Below, piece by piece: positions 36,256-45,535 of a DNA stretch of 64,000 nt. Source of the DNA: Brucella gallinifaecis (GTDB lineage Bacteria; Pseudomonadota; Alphaproteobacteria; Rhizobiales; Rhizobiaceae); NCBI RefSeq assembly GCF_006476605.1, contig NZ_ML636812.1, forward strand, positions 25,045-89,044, written 5' to 3'. How positions within the stretch are numbered: position 1 is the first letter of the stretch; every line of letters begins with the position of its first letter. The notes under the pieces were generated by a model. It made no database searches. It had not been told where the DNA came from and was given only the letters and a program-made list of their open reading frames with translations. A program made the translations under genes and the position numbers.

Positions 36256-37818
36256 TCACTTTGTTGCAGCATCTGAGCTGGCCTTGCCTGCACTGTTATC
36301 CACCACAATATGATGTGGTGAGCGAGCGCGTGGATGCATGAAGAAGTGCCCTTCCGGTGCATTGTGCGATTTAATCGGCACAAGCATAACATTGGTTTTT
36401 TTACCGCGTTTGTCATGCAATGCATAGACAATGAACGGAATAACCAGCACGACAAGGAAGCACACGACCAACAGGGTCACATAGGTTTCATCAGCAGCCT
36501 CTCCACCGATAGAGGTAGGCGGATAGAACGAAACGAAGAAGGCAAGCAGCGAAACAAGAAAGCCCACAACTGCAATACTAATCTTGAAGCCATTACTGCC
36601 CGGCACACGGAACGTACGCTTAAGCTCCGGCTGTTTACGGATCAGATGGATATAGCCAAGGAACAGCAGGAAATAGGTGCACAGATAAATAACCACAGTA
36701 AGTGCGAGAGCAATCAGGAACGACATGTTGCTGCCGCCACCCGTATTGGTAAGTACAATAATAGCAACAGATGTCAGCAGAAGCTGAGCAACAACCAGTG
36801 CCACTGGCACGCCGTTTTTATTTACCTTCGCAAATACTGTTGGAAGGATACCTTTTTGCGCTGTGACATACATGCCGCGTGATGGGCCAACGATCCATGC
36901 AGCGATCTCAGCCAGCACACCAAGCAGCAACAAAGCTGCGATAATGCGCACTGTCCACTCAAACCCCGGACCGAAATGACCAATCAATGCACTGAATGTC
37001 TGCACGACACCAGAAGAGAGATTGATGTCGTTAGATGGAATGGTCGCGGCAACAGAAAGACCACCAATGGAGCTCAGCACAATGGCTGCAATCATAAGCA
37101 GGATCATCGCGATCGGATAATCACGACCCGGATTTTTCATTTCATTGACATGGGTCGCAGAGGCTTCAACGCCCATATAACTTAGAATAAAGGCAACGAA
37201 AACGACCAAAGTGCCAATCTGCGTGAAGTCCGGGAAGAACGTCTGTGCAGACATTTCAATCTGCAGCGGTGCTCCGCTGGCAAGATAGCTGATGGCAAGT
37301 GCGGCAAGAATGAGTGCGGGCAACAAAATGCCTGCAAAGAAACCAAGCTTTGCAATAATTGCCGTATATTTGGTGCCACCGAGCTGTGTAAAGGCCAGCA
37401 CCCAGAGAATAATAAGGGCTGCGATGGTTTTTGTAACAGGATCCTGATTAAGCGCCGGCCAACTCAGAATATAGGAAAGCGCACCAAGCACAAAATAAAG
37501 CATCGGCAGAAAACCGATCGCAATTTCGAGATAACAAAACGAGATTGCAGCAAAGCCCCATCGTTCGCCAAGAGTATTGGAAACCCAGGCAAAAACGCCC
37601 CCTTCTTCCCAGCCTTCTACCGTTGCCATTTCAGCGGCGCAAAGACCAACCGGGATAAACCAAAGTATCCCTCCAAGTAACAGAAAAAAGACGAGACTAA
37701 AGCCTGATGTTGCAAAGGTCGGATATTCATAAACTGCCATCACCATCGAGGCGGTGATTGCAAAAAAACCTATCATAGATAATTGTTTAGCCGGACTGGC
37801 TGCTTTTACATTCGCCAT
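36256..37818 (-). CDS. gadC: Glutamate:GABA antiporter
   Basis: A 520-residue APC-superfamily transporter. The N-terminal helix 1 region [20 protein letters not shown] and [20 protein letters not shown] match GadC. The cytoplasmic C-terminal tail has [20 protein letters not shown], the sequence of the pH-sensitive C-plug that closes E. coli GadC above about pH 6. It exports GABA and imports glutamate, removing a cytosolic proton equivalent per cycle with GadB. It follows gadB by 238 bp containing two hairpins, so it may have its own promoter or be reached only by read-through. Confidence 0.93.
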   Translation of the reverse strand: MANVKAASPAKQLSMIGFFAITASMVMAVYEYPTFATSGFSLVFFLLLGGILWFIPVGLCAAEMATVEGWEEGGVFAWVSNTLGERWGFAAISFCYLEIAIGFLPMLYFVLGALSYILSWPALNQDPVTKTIAALIILWVLAFTQLGGTKYTAIIAKLGFFAGILLPALILAALAISYLASGAPLQIEMSAQTFFPDFTQIGTLVVFVAFILSYMGVEASATHVNEMKNPGRDYPIAMILLMIAAIVLSSIGGLSVAATIPSNDINLSSGVVQTFSALIGHFGPGFEWTVRIIAALLLLGVLAEIAAWIVGPSRGMYVTAQKGILPTVFAKVNKNGVPVALVVAQLLLTSVAIIVLTNTGGGSNMSFLIALALTVVIYLCTYFLLFLGYIHLIRKQPELKRTFRVPGSNGFKISIAVVGFLVSLLAFFVSFYPPTSIGGEAADETYVTLLVVCFLVVLVIPFIVYALHDKRGKKTNVMLVPIKSHNAPEGHFFMHPRARSPHHIVVDNSAGKASSDAATK

Positions 37819-37930
37819 AATAGTTCTCCCATATGGAAGCCACTTAATGGAGCTAATCTAGCGCCATTCTTGCGAGCACATTGCACAGGATTATAGAATT
37901 GAATGAAAGGTACAGACTGATTGTTCAATA

Positions 37931-37956
37931 ATGCGTGCTGCATGTGCAGCACGCAT
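37931..37956. repeat. Perfect 12-bp palindromic hairpin between gadB and gadC
   Basis: ATGCGTGCTGCA and its exact complement TGCAGCACGCAT are separated by two bases. It sits in the 238-bp gap between gadB and gadC. No T run follows on either strand, so it may be an mRNA-processing or stability hairpin or a dimeric-regulator site. Confidence 0.6.
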
Positions 37957-38020
37957 CCGAAAATTCAGTCGTTACCAAACACCCAAGCCATACGCATCAA
38001 TGCCATTGACTTCAGATAAT

Positions 38021-38049
38021 AAAAAATCCTGCTGAACTTCTTCAGCAGG
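38021..38049 (-). terminator. Rho-independent terminator directly after gadB
   Basis: On the minus strand CCTGCTGAA, loop GAAG, TTCAGCAGG is followed by ATTTTTTATT. It begins 8 bp after the gadB stop. If efficient, most transcripts would stop before gadC. Confidence 0.85.
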
Positions 38050-38056
38050 ACCATCA

Positions 38057-39457
38057 TTATCCGTGGTTGAAGCCACCAGCTTCCTCAGAAGTAAGCGGCT
38101 TGCTAACAGGATGCTTTTCAAAATAATCAACAGCACGTTTCATATCGCCAACAAGCAGATTTGCCAGGTCACGGCTGACACCATGACGAACAAGAATACG
38201 TTGGACAACAAGGTCTTCGCGATGGGCAGGCATGGAATAGGCCGGAACTTGCCAGCCGCGACTGCGCAACCGATCCGCAAGATCGTAAAGTGTATAGCCT
38301 CCGATAGCTTCCTGTTCTTTTAATTTCCATGCAATGGCAGGAATGCCTTTTTGGCTGTCACCATCAAAGATCATCTCGAAAGGTCCGATCTTGACGATTT
38401 CCTTTGCAAGATACTGCGCTGTTTCATAACAGGCATTGTGAATTTTGGTATAACCTTCACGGCCCAGGCGCAGGAAATTATAATATTGCGATATAATCTG
38501 CCCGCCGGGACGCGAGAAATTCAATGCAAATGTCGGCATATTGCCTCCAAGATAATTCACATTGAAAATCAGCTCTTCCGGTAGATCAGTAGCTTCACGC
38601 CAAATGACCCAACCAGCACCGAGTGGCGCCAAACCAAATTTGTGGCCAGATGTATTGATGGATTTTACCCGTGGGAGGCGGAAATCCCATTCAACATCCG
38701 GCGCACAGAATGGTGCAAGGAAACCACCGCTTGCGCCGTCAACATGGATTGGAATATCCAGCCCGGTTTCTTTTTGCAGCTGATCCAGCGCATCATGCAC
38801 CGCTTTCACTGGTTCGAACTGACAGGTAAATGTGACACCAAGTGTTGGAACAACACCAATCGTATTCTCATCGACGCGCTTTAGAACCTCTTCCGGGCTC
38901 ATGATCAAACGATCGCCTTCAAGTGGAATTTCACGCAGTTCAACGTCAAAATAACGCGCAAATTTATGCCAGCATATCTGTACAGGACCACAGATAAGAT
39001 TTGGTTTATCCGTCGATTTTCCTGCCGCAGCGCGCTTTTTCCGCCATTGCCATTTAAGCGCAAGCCCCCCCAGCATTGCAGCTTCTGAGGAACCGATGGT
39101 CGAGCAGCCAAGGGTGTTTTCTGCATCCGGTGAATTCCACAGATCCGCAAGCATGTGAACACAGCGCGATTCAATTTCTGCAGTCTGCGGATACTCATCC
39201 TTATCAATCATATTCTTGTCGATTGACAAATCCATGAGATCACGGATTTCTTCATCGACCCATGTCTGGCAAAAAGTCGCAAGGTTTTGACGAGAGTTTC
39301 CATCAAGCATCAACTCATCACGCACAGCGGCAAAAACGTTACGTGGATCTCGTTCATCATCTGGAAATTTCGTCTTTGGCAAAGAGGCCGATAATTCTAA
39401 TGATGCATAAACATCATCAAGACTGTTATACTTTCCTTTGATAGATTTCGTAGACAT
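38057..39457 (-). CDS. gadB: Glutamate decarboxylase
   Basis: A 466-residue PLP enzyme, exactly the length of E. coli GadB. The PLP lysine is K273 in [53 protein letters not shown] and [20 protein letters not shown] are conserved. It converts glutamate plus a proton to GABA and CO2. The last residues GGFNHG place a histidine at 465, the same number as the E. coli His465 that blocks the active site at neutral pH, so pH gating is probably kept. The ATG at 39457 after GGGGGA is preferred to the upstream 39547. Divergent from glsA. Confidence 0.95.
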   Translation of the reverse strand: MSTKSIKGKYNSLDDVYASLELSASLPKTKFPDDERDPRNVFAAVRDELMLDGNSRQNLATFCQTWVDEEIRDLMDLSIDKNMIDKDEYPQTAEIESRCVHMLADLWNSPDAENTLGCSTIGSSEAAMLGGLALKWQWRKKRAAAGKSTDKPNLICGPVQICWHKFARYFDVELREIPLEGDRLIMSPEEVLKRVDENTIGVVPTLGVTFTCQFEPVKAVHDALDQLQKETGLDIPIHVDGASGGFLAPFCAPDVEWDFRLPRVKSINTSGHKFGLAPLGAGWVIWREATDLPEELIFNVNYLGGNMPTFALNFSRPGGQIISQYYNFLRLGREGYTKIHNACYETAQYLAKEIVKIGPFEMIFDGDSQKGIPAIAWKLKEQEAIGGYTLYDLADRLRSRGWQVPAYSMPAHREDLVVQRILVRHGVSRDLANLLVGDMKRAVDYFEKHPVSKPLTSEEAGGFNHG

Positions 39458-39679
39458 CTCAAAATCCCCCAATTGCGGTGTAACGTAAACAACCAATACA
39501 TGATTGCACGCTAAAATACGTTGCAGCAAAGCAGATATGTCAATCATTTTTTTTCAAAAAAATACTATTGACCTATTTATATCTCGCCCTAACAAGCATC
39601 AGAAAAATAATTACAAATATATATTGCATTTCAGATTTATTTAATATTCTATTTTATTATCACAGGGCAGAGGTAAGCA
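39458..39679. promoter_or_regulatory. Divergent gadB-glsA promoter region
   Basis: 222 bp, very AT-rich, between the start codons of gadB (minus) and the glutaminase gene (plus). A shared acid-response control is likely from the arrangement, but no operator with clear symmetry was recognised and no gadE/gadX-like regulator gene is in the window. Confidence 0.5.
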
Positions 39680-40609
39680 ATGACACAAGAAATATTGGAT
39701 GCAATTGATACCGCATATCAGTATGGCAATGCTACTACTGGTGGTAAAAATGCTGACTACATTCCATTTCTGGCGAAAGTGCCAAGTGATTTATTTGGGA
39801 TATCCGTCATTACTGCAGATGGGCAGTGTTTTAAAAAAGGAAACCATGATTATAAGTTTGCACTGGAATCCATCTCTAAAGTATTTACACTTGCTCTGGT
39901 GATGGAAAATATTGGCGCCGATGCTGTAAGAGAAAAGCTCGGCGATAGCCCAACAGGACTACCATTCAATTCTGTACAGGCAATAGAACTTCACGATGGC
40001 AAGCCTTTGTCTCCCCTGGTCAATGCTGGCGCAATTGCTGCCGCCAGTCTCGTACCGGGTGATGATGTAGAAAGTTGCTGGGCCAATATTCTTGGCATGC
40101 AAAGTCAGTTTGCCGGGCGTTCAATTGAATTAAGTGATGAAGTAAACCGATCCGAACAGGATACCAACTTTCATAACAGAGCCATTGCATGGCTGCTTTA
40201 CAGTGCAGGCACATGTTATAGCGACCCGATGCGCGCTGTAGATATCTACACACGGCAATGCTCAACCCTTGTAGACTGCGTGGATCTGGCAACGATGGGT
40301 GCAACCTTGGCGGCTGGCGGGATCAATCCCGTCACCAAGAAAAGAGTCATACAGGAAAAGCATGTCGCGCCATTATTAGCCGAAATGATGATGGAAGGTC
40401 TGTACACATCTTCCGGTGATTGGGCTTACACTGTCGGACTGCCTGCGAAAAGCGGTGTTGGTGGTGGTCTTGTCGCAATTATCCCGGGGAAATGCGCCAT
40501 TGCTGCATTTTCTCCCCCTCTTGACGAGGCAGGCAACTCAGTACGAGCACAGGCTGCTATAGCCAAGATGGAAGAATTACTGGGCGGCAATATTTTCAAA
40601 TCGCATTAA
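39680..40609 (+). CDS. glsA: Glutaminase
   Basis: A 309-residue serine-dependent beta-lactamase-fold glutaminase (YbaS/YneH type, usually 308-310). The catalytic S-x-x-K is S64-K67 in ALESISKVFTL. LVNAGAIAAASLV, FHNRAIAWLLYS and SGVGGGLVAIIPGKCAIAAFSPPLD are conserved. It hydrolyses glutamine to glutamate and ammonia; the ammonia takes up protons and the glutamate feeds GadB/GadC, matching the E. coli glutamine-dependent acid-resistance design. The AGAGGTA ribosome site fits the start. Confidence 0.94.
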   Translation: MTQEILDAIDTAYQYGNATTGGKNADYIPFLAKVPSDLFGISVITADGQCFKKGNHDYKFALESISKVFTLALVMENIGADAVREKLGDSPTGLPFNSVQAIELHDGKPLSPLVNAGAIAAASLVPGDDVESCWANILGMQSQFAGRSIELSDEVNRSEQDTNFHNRAIAWLLYSAGTCYSDPMRAVDIYTRQCSTLVDCVDLATMGATLAAGGINPVTKKRVIQEKHVAPLLAEMMMEGLYTSSGDWAYTVGLPAKSGVGGGLVAIIPGKCAIAAFSPPLDEAGNSVRAQAAIAKMEELLGGNIFKSH

Positions 40610-40645
40610 ATATCGCCACCACAATATTCATCCTTGAATGAATAT

Positions 40646-40684
40646 AAACGGTGTTACCCATCTATCATGGGCAGCACCGTTTTC
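40646..40684. terminator. Bidirectional terminator between glsA and the VOC-protein gene
   Basis: CGGTG...CACCG encloses a second stem CCCAT...ATGGG, followed on the plus side by TTTTCTTTAC; an A-rich stretch on the left side suits the minus strand. It lies between two convergent stops. Confidence 0.75.
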
Positions 40685-40685
40685 T

Positions 40686-41543
40686 TTACTTTGCAAAAAC
40701 TAGAATCGTGCCACTTGCCTCACCCGGCTGCACAATTATCCTGCCTTCATTTTCAACATAGCTGACGCCGTTATGATCGAGAACGGACCGTGTCTTTCCA
40801 AGATCGGCAACACGAATAGCAAGCCCGGCAAATGCTTCAATTGAAGTGTTCTTCAATGTTTCAGCACCATAGAGCTTTTCAGCATCGGCACGCTCATAGA
40901 CAACAATATCAGCTGAGCGCGGCCCTGTATAAACACGCCACGCGCCATCTTCAGCAGTCGCCTTGCCATCAGCATATAATCGCGCAAAAGCATGAGCCGT
41001 TGACGCAGGATCATTTGAAACGACAATGATAGCTGAAAGGCCATTCGCTCCGTTTTCATGTTCGATTAATTCAGGCAGCCACACAGTCTCGCGCGTCTTG
41101 TGCTGACACATGAAAACCATGCCTTGCGGCACTTCCTTGTCATCAAAGGAAATTGTCTCAAAGGCAGCCACACCTTCACTTCCATTGGGTAACTTCACCG
41201 GGCGGGAAAACTTGCCCACCGCACCCGTTTGAATACCCAATGTGGCTAATTCCCGTTTTGCCTGTTCAGCATTTTCAATACGACATGCGATTGCATGCAG
41301 ACCTTCCCCATGAGCGGCAAGTTTCTCACGCTGATGCAGATTGCCTTGCGTCTGCGCAACAATGCCAAGCAACTCAAAATAATCATCAGGAAACATGATC
41401 GTGTAATTGCCGGTTCCTTTTTCCTTGCTGTGAAGCCCGCGGGGGCTCAACGTGAAACCAAGCCGTCTATATTGCTCCGCACTTTTATCCAGATCATTGA
41501 CCAGAAGAAAAACATGATCGACACCTTTTACAGGATGAGACAT
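40686..41543 (-). CDS. VOC (glyoxalase/bleomycin-resistance fold) family protein
   Basis: A 285-residue protein of the glyoxalase-like type. It begins VKGVDHVFLLVNDLDKSAEQYRRLGFTLSPRG (in parts GVDHVFLLVNDLD and YRRLGFTLSPRG), followed by NYTIMFPDDYFELLGI and a second VOC-like half near RVADLGKTRSVLDHNGVSY. The fold usually binds a divalent metal and catalyses isomerisation, dioxygenation or thiol transfer; the present substrate is unknown. It stands alone, converging on glsA. Confidence 0.75.
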   Translation of the reverse strand: MSHPVKGVDHVFLLVNDLDKSAEQYRRLGFTLSPRGLHSKEKGTGNYTIMFPDDYFELLGIVAQTQGNLHQREKLAAHGEGLHAIACRIENAEQAKRELATLGIQTGAVGKFSRPVKLPNGSEGVAAFETISFDDKEVPQGMVFMCQHKTRETVWLPELIEHENGANGLSAIIVVSNDPASTAHAFARLYADGKATAEDGAWRVYTGPRSADIVVYERADAEKLYGAETLKNTSIEAFAGLAIRVADLGKTRSVLDHNGVSYVENEGRIIVQPGEASGTILVFAK

Positions 41544-42000
41544 GCAAAGAGTTCCTTTCGCTTGATTTAATCAGCAATTGAAGGTCCCTTGTAAGGACTG
41601 ATTGCCCGGCGAGAGATAGTGCATGGAGATTTTACAAGTTCAAGCTAACAAAGGTAAAATTGTCATGGAAGAGGGACTTCTTCTCTTCATTTTTTTGAAA
41701 AAACCAGAAGTATTTTTCAAAAATAATGCCCAGAACACTCCTGTCTAGCAATTTCATCCCATTCAAATACAAAAAATGAAACTTATTAACACCCGCTATC
41801 CGGTATAATTTACCAAAATAATTATAGATATTAGTTTATCTTGACAATATAGCAGCAAATTATAGCATATCAGTGCTTGCGTGATACATTTGAACTTCAA
41901 GACGGCTTTTTGAACGATTTCAAGGGCTTGAACAATATCGGCCATTGCGGGAAAAAGAGGCTTTAAAGCCCTCCCTCAACGTCCTTCAGGGGAACAGAAT
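41544..42000. promoter_or_regulatory. Long upstream region of the second peptide-type ABC operon
   Basis: 457 bp without a supported gene. A TTGACA (41841-41846) with a loosely matching AGCATA 17 bases later could be a promoter for the following operon, leaving a leader of about 125 bases. A purine/pyrimidine hairpin at 41668-41688 followed by ATTTTTTT lies farther upstream on the plus strand and has no obvious gene in front of it. Confidence 0.35.
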
Positions 42001-43587
42001 ATGCATATTAGAAAAGCCGGCCTTGGCTTGTTTCTTGCCGCTTTTTCGCTCGCAACGGCGTCCTCCCACGCCGAAGAAGTGAAACGTGGCGGCTCGGTCA
42101 TCGTACATATGAACACCGAACAAGGTGTTCTCAATCCTGCATTGCGTGCATCCACGGGCGTTTACCAGATTACTGGCCGCATCATGGAGCCATTGATCGA
42201 CCGTACTTATGAAGGCTATGTGCCAGTCTTGGCAACAAGCTGGACATCGTCGGAAGATGGCAAGGCGATCACATTCAAGCTGCGCGAAAATGTGCGCTGG
42301 CATGATGGCAAGCCATTTACCTGTGATGACGTCGCATTCAGCGCAATGAACCTGTGGAAGAAGTTGCTCAACTATTCAACGACACTTCAGGCAAATCTGG
42401 AATCCGTTGATTGCACAGACCCGCATACGGCAGTTTTCAACTATTCCAAGCCAATGCCGCTGGAGCTTCTGGTTGCAGCAATGCCGGATCTTGGTCATCC
42501 AGTGCCAAAGCATCTTTATGAAGGCACCGATATTCTCAAGAACAAGTATAATTCGGCACCTGTTGGCACCGGACCATTCAAGTTTGTTGAATATGAGCGC
42601 GGCCAGCATATTATTGCCGAGCGCAATGATGATTACTGGCGCGGCAAGGAATATCCTTATCTCGACCGCGTGATCTGGCGCTTTATGCCGGACAAGGCTG
42701 CTGCCGCTGCAGCCCTTGAATCGGGTGAAGTGATGGAAACTGCTTTCAACGGCATTTCCATGTCGGATACCGAGCGTCTGCAAAAAGATGGTCGCTTTGA
42801 TACCGGCACAAAGGGTTTTGAAAACAACGTCGCGCATTCAACCGTTGAATTCAATCTGCGCAACCCCATCCTTGCCAATCTGAAAGTGCGTCAGGCCATC
42901 TATCACGCGCTGGATATTGATTTCGCAATCAAGAACATCATGCGTGGCTATGCAAAGCCGGGCCGTGGTCCTATCCCAAGTTCGGGGGGCATCAACTACA
43001 CGGATGATGTCCAGACCTACCCTTATGATGTGGAAAAAGCCAAGCAGTTGCTCGATGAAGCCGGTTATCCAGCTGGTCCAGATGGCATCCGCTTCAAACT
43101 GCGTCACCGTCCTGCTCCATGGGGCGAATATACGCAACTCTGGGCAGAATATTATGCGCAAGCCATGAAGGAAGTCGGCATCGATGTCGAAATCCTCACC
43201 AATGACGCTCCGGGGTTTCTCAATGGCGTTTATCGTGACCATGATTTCGACACAGCGAGCGGCTGGCATCAGTTCCGTTCTGACCCGGCGGTTTCTACAA
43301 CAGTTTGGTTACGCTCAGGTGCACCGGTTGGCACAGCCTGGTCAAACCAGTTCGATTACAAGTCAGACGAGATGGACAAGCTGATCGATCAGGCCGCATC
43401 TGAACTGGATCCGGCAAAGCGTGCTGAACTCTATCACCAGATTCAGAAGCTTGAAATGCAGGATCTGCCGGTTATCTTCGCAATCGAGCATCCGTTTGTC
43501 GGCGTAACCAACAAGATATTGAAGAACCATCACAATACACCGCGTTGGGATTCTTCAAGCTGGTACGATCTCTGGATCGATCAATAA
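42001..43587 (+). CDS. Peptide/nickel-type ABC transporter substrate-binding protein (family 5)
   Basis: A 528-residue SBP_bac_5 protein with a Sec signal (AGLGLFLAAFSLATASSHAEE, cleavage near SHA-EE). The mature part shows GGSVIVHMNTEQGVLNPALR, LRENVRWHDGKPFTCDDVAF and APVGTGPFKFVEYERGQHII, all normal for the family. Two cysteines (about residues 104 and 135) could form a disulfide. It opens an importer operon that ends in an ATC-hydrolase-like and an M20 amidohydrolase gene, suggesting an N-acyl or thiazoline-type amino acid derivative as ligand. Confidence 0.88.
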   Translation: MHIRKAGLGLFLAAFSLATASSHAEEVKRGGSVIVHMNTEQGVLNPALRASTGVYQITGRIMEPLIDRTYEGYVPVLATSWTSSEDGKAITFKLRENVRWHDGKPFTCDDVAFSAMNLWKKLLNYSTTLQANLESVDCTDPHTAVFNYSKPMPLELLVAAMPDLGHPVPKHLYEGTDILKNKYNSAPVGTGPFKFVEYERGQHIIAERNDDYWRGKEYPYLDRVIWRFMPDKAAAAAALESGEVMETAFNGISMSDTERLQKDGRFDTGTKGFENNVAHSTVEFNLRNPILANLKVRQAIYHALDIDFAIKNIMRGYAKPGRGPIPSSGGINYTDDVQTYPYDVEKAKQLLDEAGYPAGPDGIRFKLRHRPAPWGEYTQLWAEYYAQAMKEVGIDVEILTNDAPGFLNGVYRDHDFDTASGWHQFRSDPAVSTTVWLRSGAPVGTAWSNQFDYKSDEMDKLIDQAASELDPAKRAELYHQIQKLEMQDLPVIFAIEHPFVGVTNKILKNHHNTPRWDSSSWYDLWIDQ

Positions 43588-43595
43588 TCACACGC

Positions 43596-43626
43596 AGACT
43601 GTTGCCGGAAACCCCGGCAACAGTCT
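43596..43626 (+). other. Intercistronic hairpin after the binding-protein gene
   Basis: AGACTGTTGCCGG (43596-43608) and CCGGCAACAGTCT (43614-43626) form a perfect 13-bp stem with a five-base loop 8 bp after the stop. No T run follows. Such hairpins commonly protect the upstream binding-protein mRNA and raise its level over the permeases. Confidence 0.65.
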
Positions 43627-43676
43627 ATGTCCTTCTCAAGAAAAATGCTTCAAAAGCCTTTGCAGGATAGCCCGCA

Positions 43677-44660
43677 ATGTCCCTGCCCCCGATCCTGAGT
43701 TTTGCGCTTCGTCGCATCTTACAGGCAATACCGGTCATTCTTCTTATAATGGTCGGCTCGTTTCTTCTTATCAAGTTTGCGCCCGGTGATACCGTGGACG
43801 CCCTCGTTGGCGACATGGGTGGAGCCGATCCGCAATTTGTTGCAAATCTGCGGACCGAATATGGGCTTGATCAACCGATATGGGTTCAGCTTTGGCTTTA
43901 TATGACAAAGCTCGCCCAGTTCGATTTTGGCTGGTCTTATGTCTATGAACAGCCTGTATTTGATGTTCTGAAAAACCGGCTTGTACCAACATTATTGCTT
44001 ATGTTGTCCTCGCTCACTGTGGCTTTTGTTTTCGGCATTGCACTTGGCGCTTTTGCGGCGCGTCGTGCTTACTCCCTGACCGATAATGCGATCTCGACAC
44101 TCGGGCTGATTTGCTATGCGATGCCGAGTTTTTTCCTCAGCCTCATTCTGATGTTTGTCTTTTCTGTCAAACTTGGCTGGCTGCCGGTAGGCGGTTATAA
44201 AACCATTGGCGGCTTTTACTCAGGCTGGAAAAATGTCTGGGACATTGCCGTGCATCTGGTGATGCCAACCACCGCACTCTCCCTGATCTATCTCGCCTTC
44301 TATATGCGCCTGATGCGGACAAGCGTTCTGGAAGTTGAAGATCTGGATTATGTGCGTACGGCCCGTGCAAAAGGCGCAAGCGGCGCACGGCTCATGTTCC
44401 ATCATATCATGCGCAATGCTTTCCTTCCGGTTGTGACGCTCCTGGGGCTTCAGTTCTCAACCGTTCTTGGAGGCTCGGTGGTGATTGAAACAATCTTCTC
44501 ACTGCCCGGCCTTGGCCAGCTCGCCTATACATCGGTCATCAAGCGCGATCTCAACACTTTGATGGGTATTATCTTTTTGTGCTCGATATTGGTGGTCATC
44601 GTAAACTTCATCACCGATCTCATCTATGCGCGACTTGATTCCAGGATCGAACTGTCATGA
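43677..44660 (+). CDS. ABC transporter permease (DppB family)
   Basis: A 327-residue permease. VGSFLLIKFAPGDTVDALVG is the family APGD region, followed by RTEYGLDQPIWVQLWLYMTK and the C-terminal GGSVVIETIFSLPGLGQLAY. Its stop overlaps the next start (ATGA, 44657-44660). Confidence 0.9.
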   Translation: MSLPPILSFALRRILQAIPVILLIMVGSFLLIKFAPGDTVDALVGDMGGADPQFVANLRTEYGLDQPIWVQLWLYMTKLAQFDFGWSYVYEQPVFDVLKNRLVPTLLLMLSSLTVAFVFGIALGAFAARRAYSLTDNAISTLGLICYAMPSFFLSLILMFVFSVKLGWLPVGGYKTIGGFYSGWKNVWDIAVHLVMPTTALSLIYLAFYMRLMRTSVLEVEDLDYVRTARAKGASGARLMFHHIMRNAFLPVVTLLGLQFSTVLGGSVVIETIFSLPGLGQLAYTSVIKRDLNTLMGIIFLCSILVVIVNFITDLIYARLDSRIELS

Positions 44661-45535
44661 CATCTCAGGACCTTTCCCTTCCTCGCCCTCAGGCTTCCCG
44701 CGCACGCATCCTGTGGCAACGTTTCAGCCGTAACCGCGCTGCTGTATTGGGGCTTATTCTGTTTATTATCGTCGTAGTGATTGCAGTCTTTGCGGATATT
44801 ATTGCCCCGGGCGATCCACTGCGCCGTGCCGGAAACCCTCTGACATGGCCTTTCGTTAATGCTGCAACACCGCTTGGCACCGATCAGCTCGGGCGCGATA
44901 TTATGGCTGGCATAGTCCATGGTGCGCGTATTTCGCTGCTGATTGGTGTGGTCGCAACCATGATATCGATAGCCATCGGAATTATCATTGGCGCACTGGC
45001 TGGATATTATGGCGGCTGGGTTGATGACAGCTTGATGCGTGTCACAGAAGCTTTTCAGACAATTCCAAGTTTTGTGTTGCTGCTGGCACTGGTTGCAATC
45101 TTTGGCTCATCCATTGAAAATATCATCATCTGCATCGGTATTGTCTCATGGACGGCGCCCGCGCGTATGGTCCGTGCCGAGTTTCTTGCCCTGCGCAAAC
45201 GCGAATTTGTCGATGCAGCACGTAATCTTGGCGTCGGCAATCTTTCAATCATCTTCCGTGAAATTCTGCCAAATGCTCTGCCTCCTGTGATTGTCTTTGC
45301 CTCGGTTGTCATGGCAACGGCAATTCTGATGGAAAGCGCCCTCGCCTTCCTCAGCCTTGGTGATCCCAATTATGCAAGCTGGGGCAATATGATTGGTCAA
45401 GGTCGCGCGGTTCTGCGTACCGACTGGTTCTGCTCAGTCATTCCCGGCATTGCAATTCTGCTCACCGTGCTTTCCTTCAGCCTGCTTGGTGAAGGTCTGA
45501 ATGACGCACTTAATCCAAGGCAGAAAAAGAAATGA
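44657..45535 (+). CDS. ABC transporter permease (DppC family)
   Basis: A 292-residue permease with LGTDQLGRDIMAGIVHGARI, the EAA-loop ARNLGVGNLSIIFREILPNA, and AFLSLGDPNYASWGNMIGQG near the C-terminus. It is coupled to both neighbours by four-base overlaps (44657-44660 and 45532-45535). Confidence 0.9.
   Translation: MTSQDLSLPRPQASRARILWQRFSRNRAAVLGLILFIIVVVIAVFADIIAPGDPLRRAGNPLTWPFVNAATPLGTDQLGRDIMAGIVHGARISLLIGVVATMISIAIGIIIGALAGYYGGWVDDSLMRVTEAFQTIPSFVLLLALVAIFGSSIENIIICIGIVSWTAPARMVRAEFLALRKREFVDAARNLGVGNLSIIFREILPNALPPVIVFASVVMATAILMESALAFLSLGDPNYASWGNMIGQGRAVLRTDWFCSVIPGIAILLTVLSFSLLGEGLNDALNPRQKKK

Noticed and set aside
41668..41697. Hairpin with T run on the plus strand upstream of the second ABC operon as an sRNA terminator
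   Set aside because: The stem is only six weak pairs and no promoter or gene is visible in front of it.
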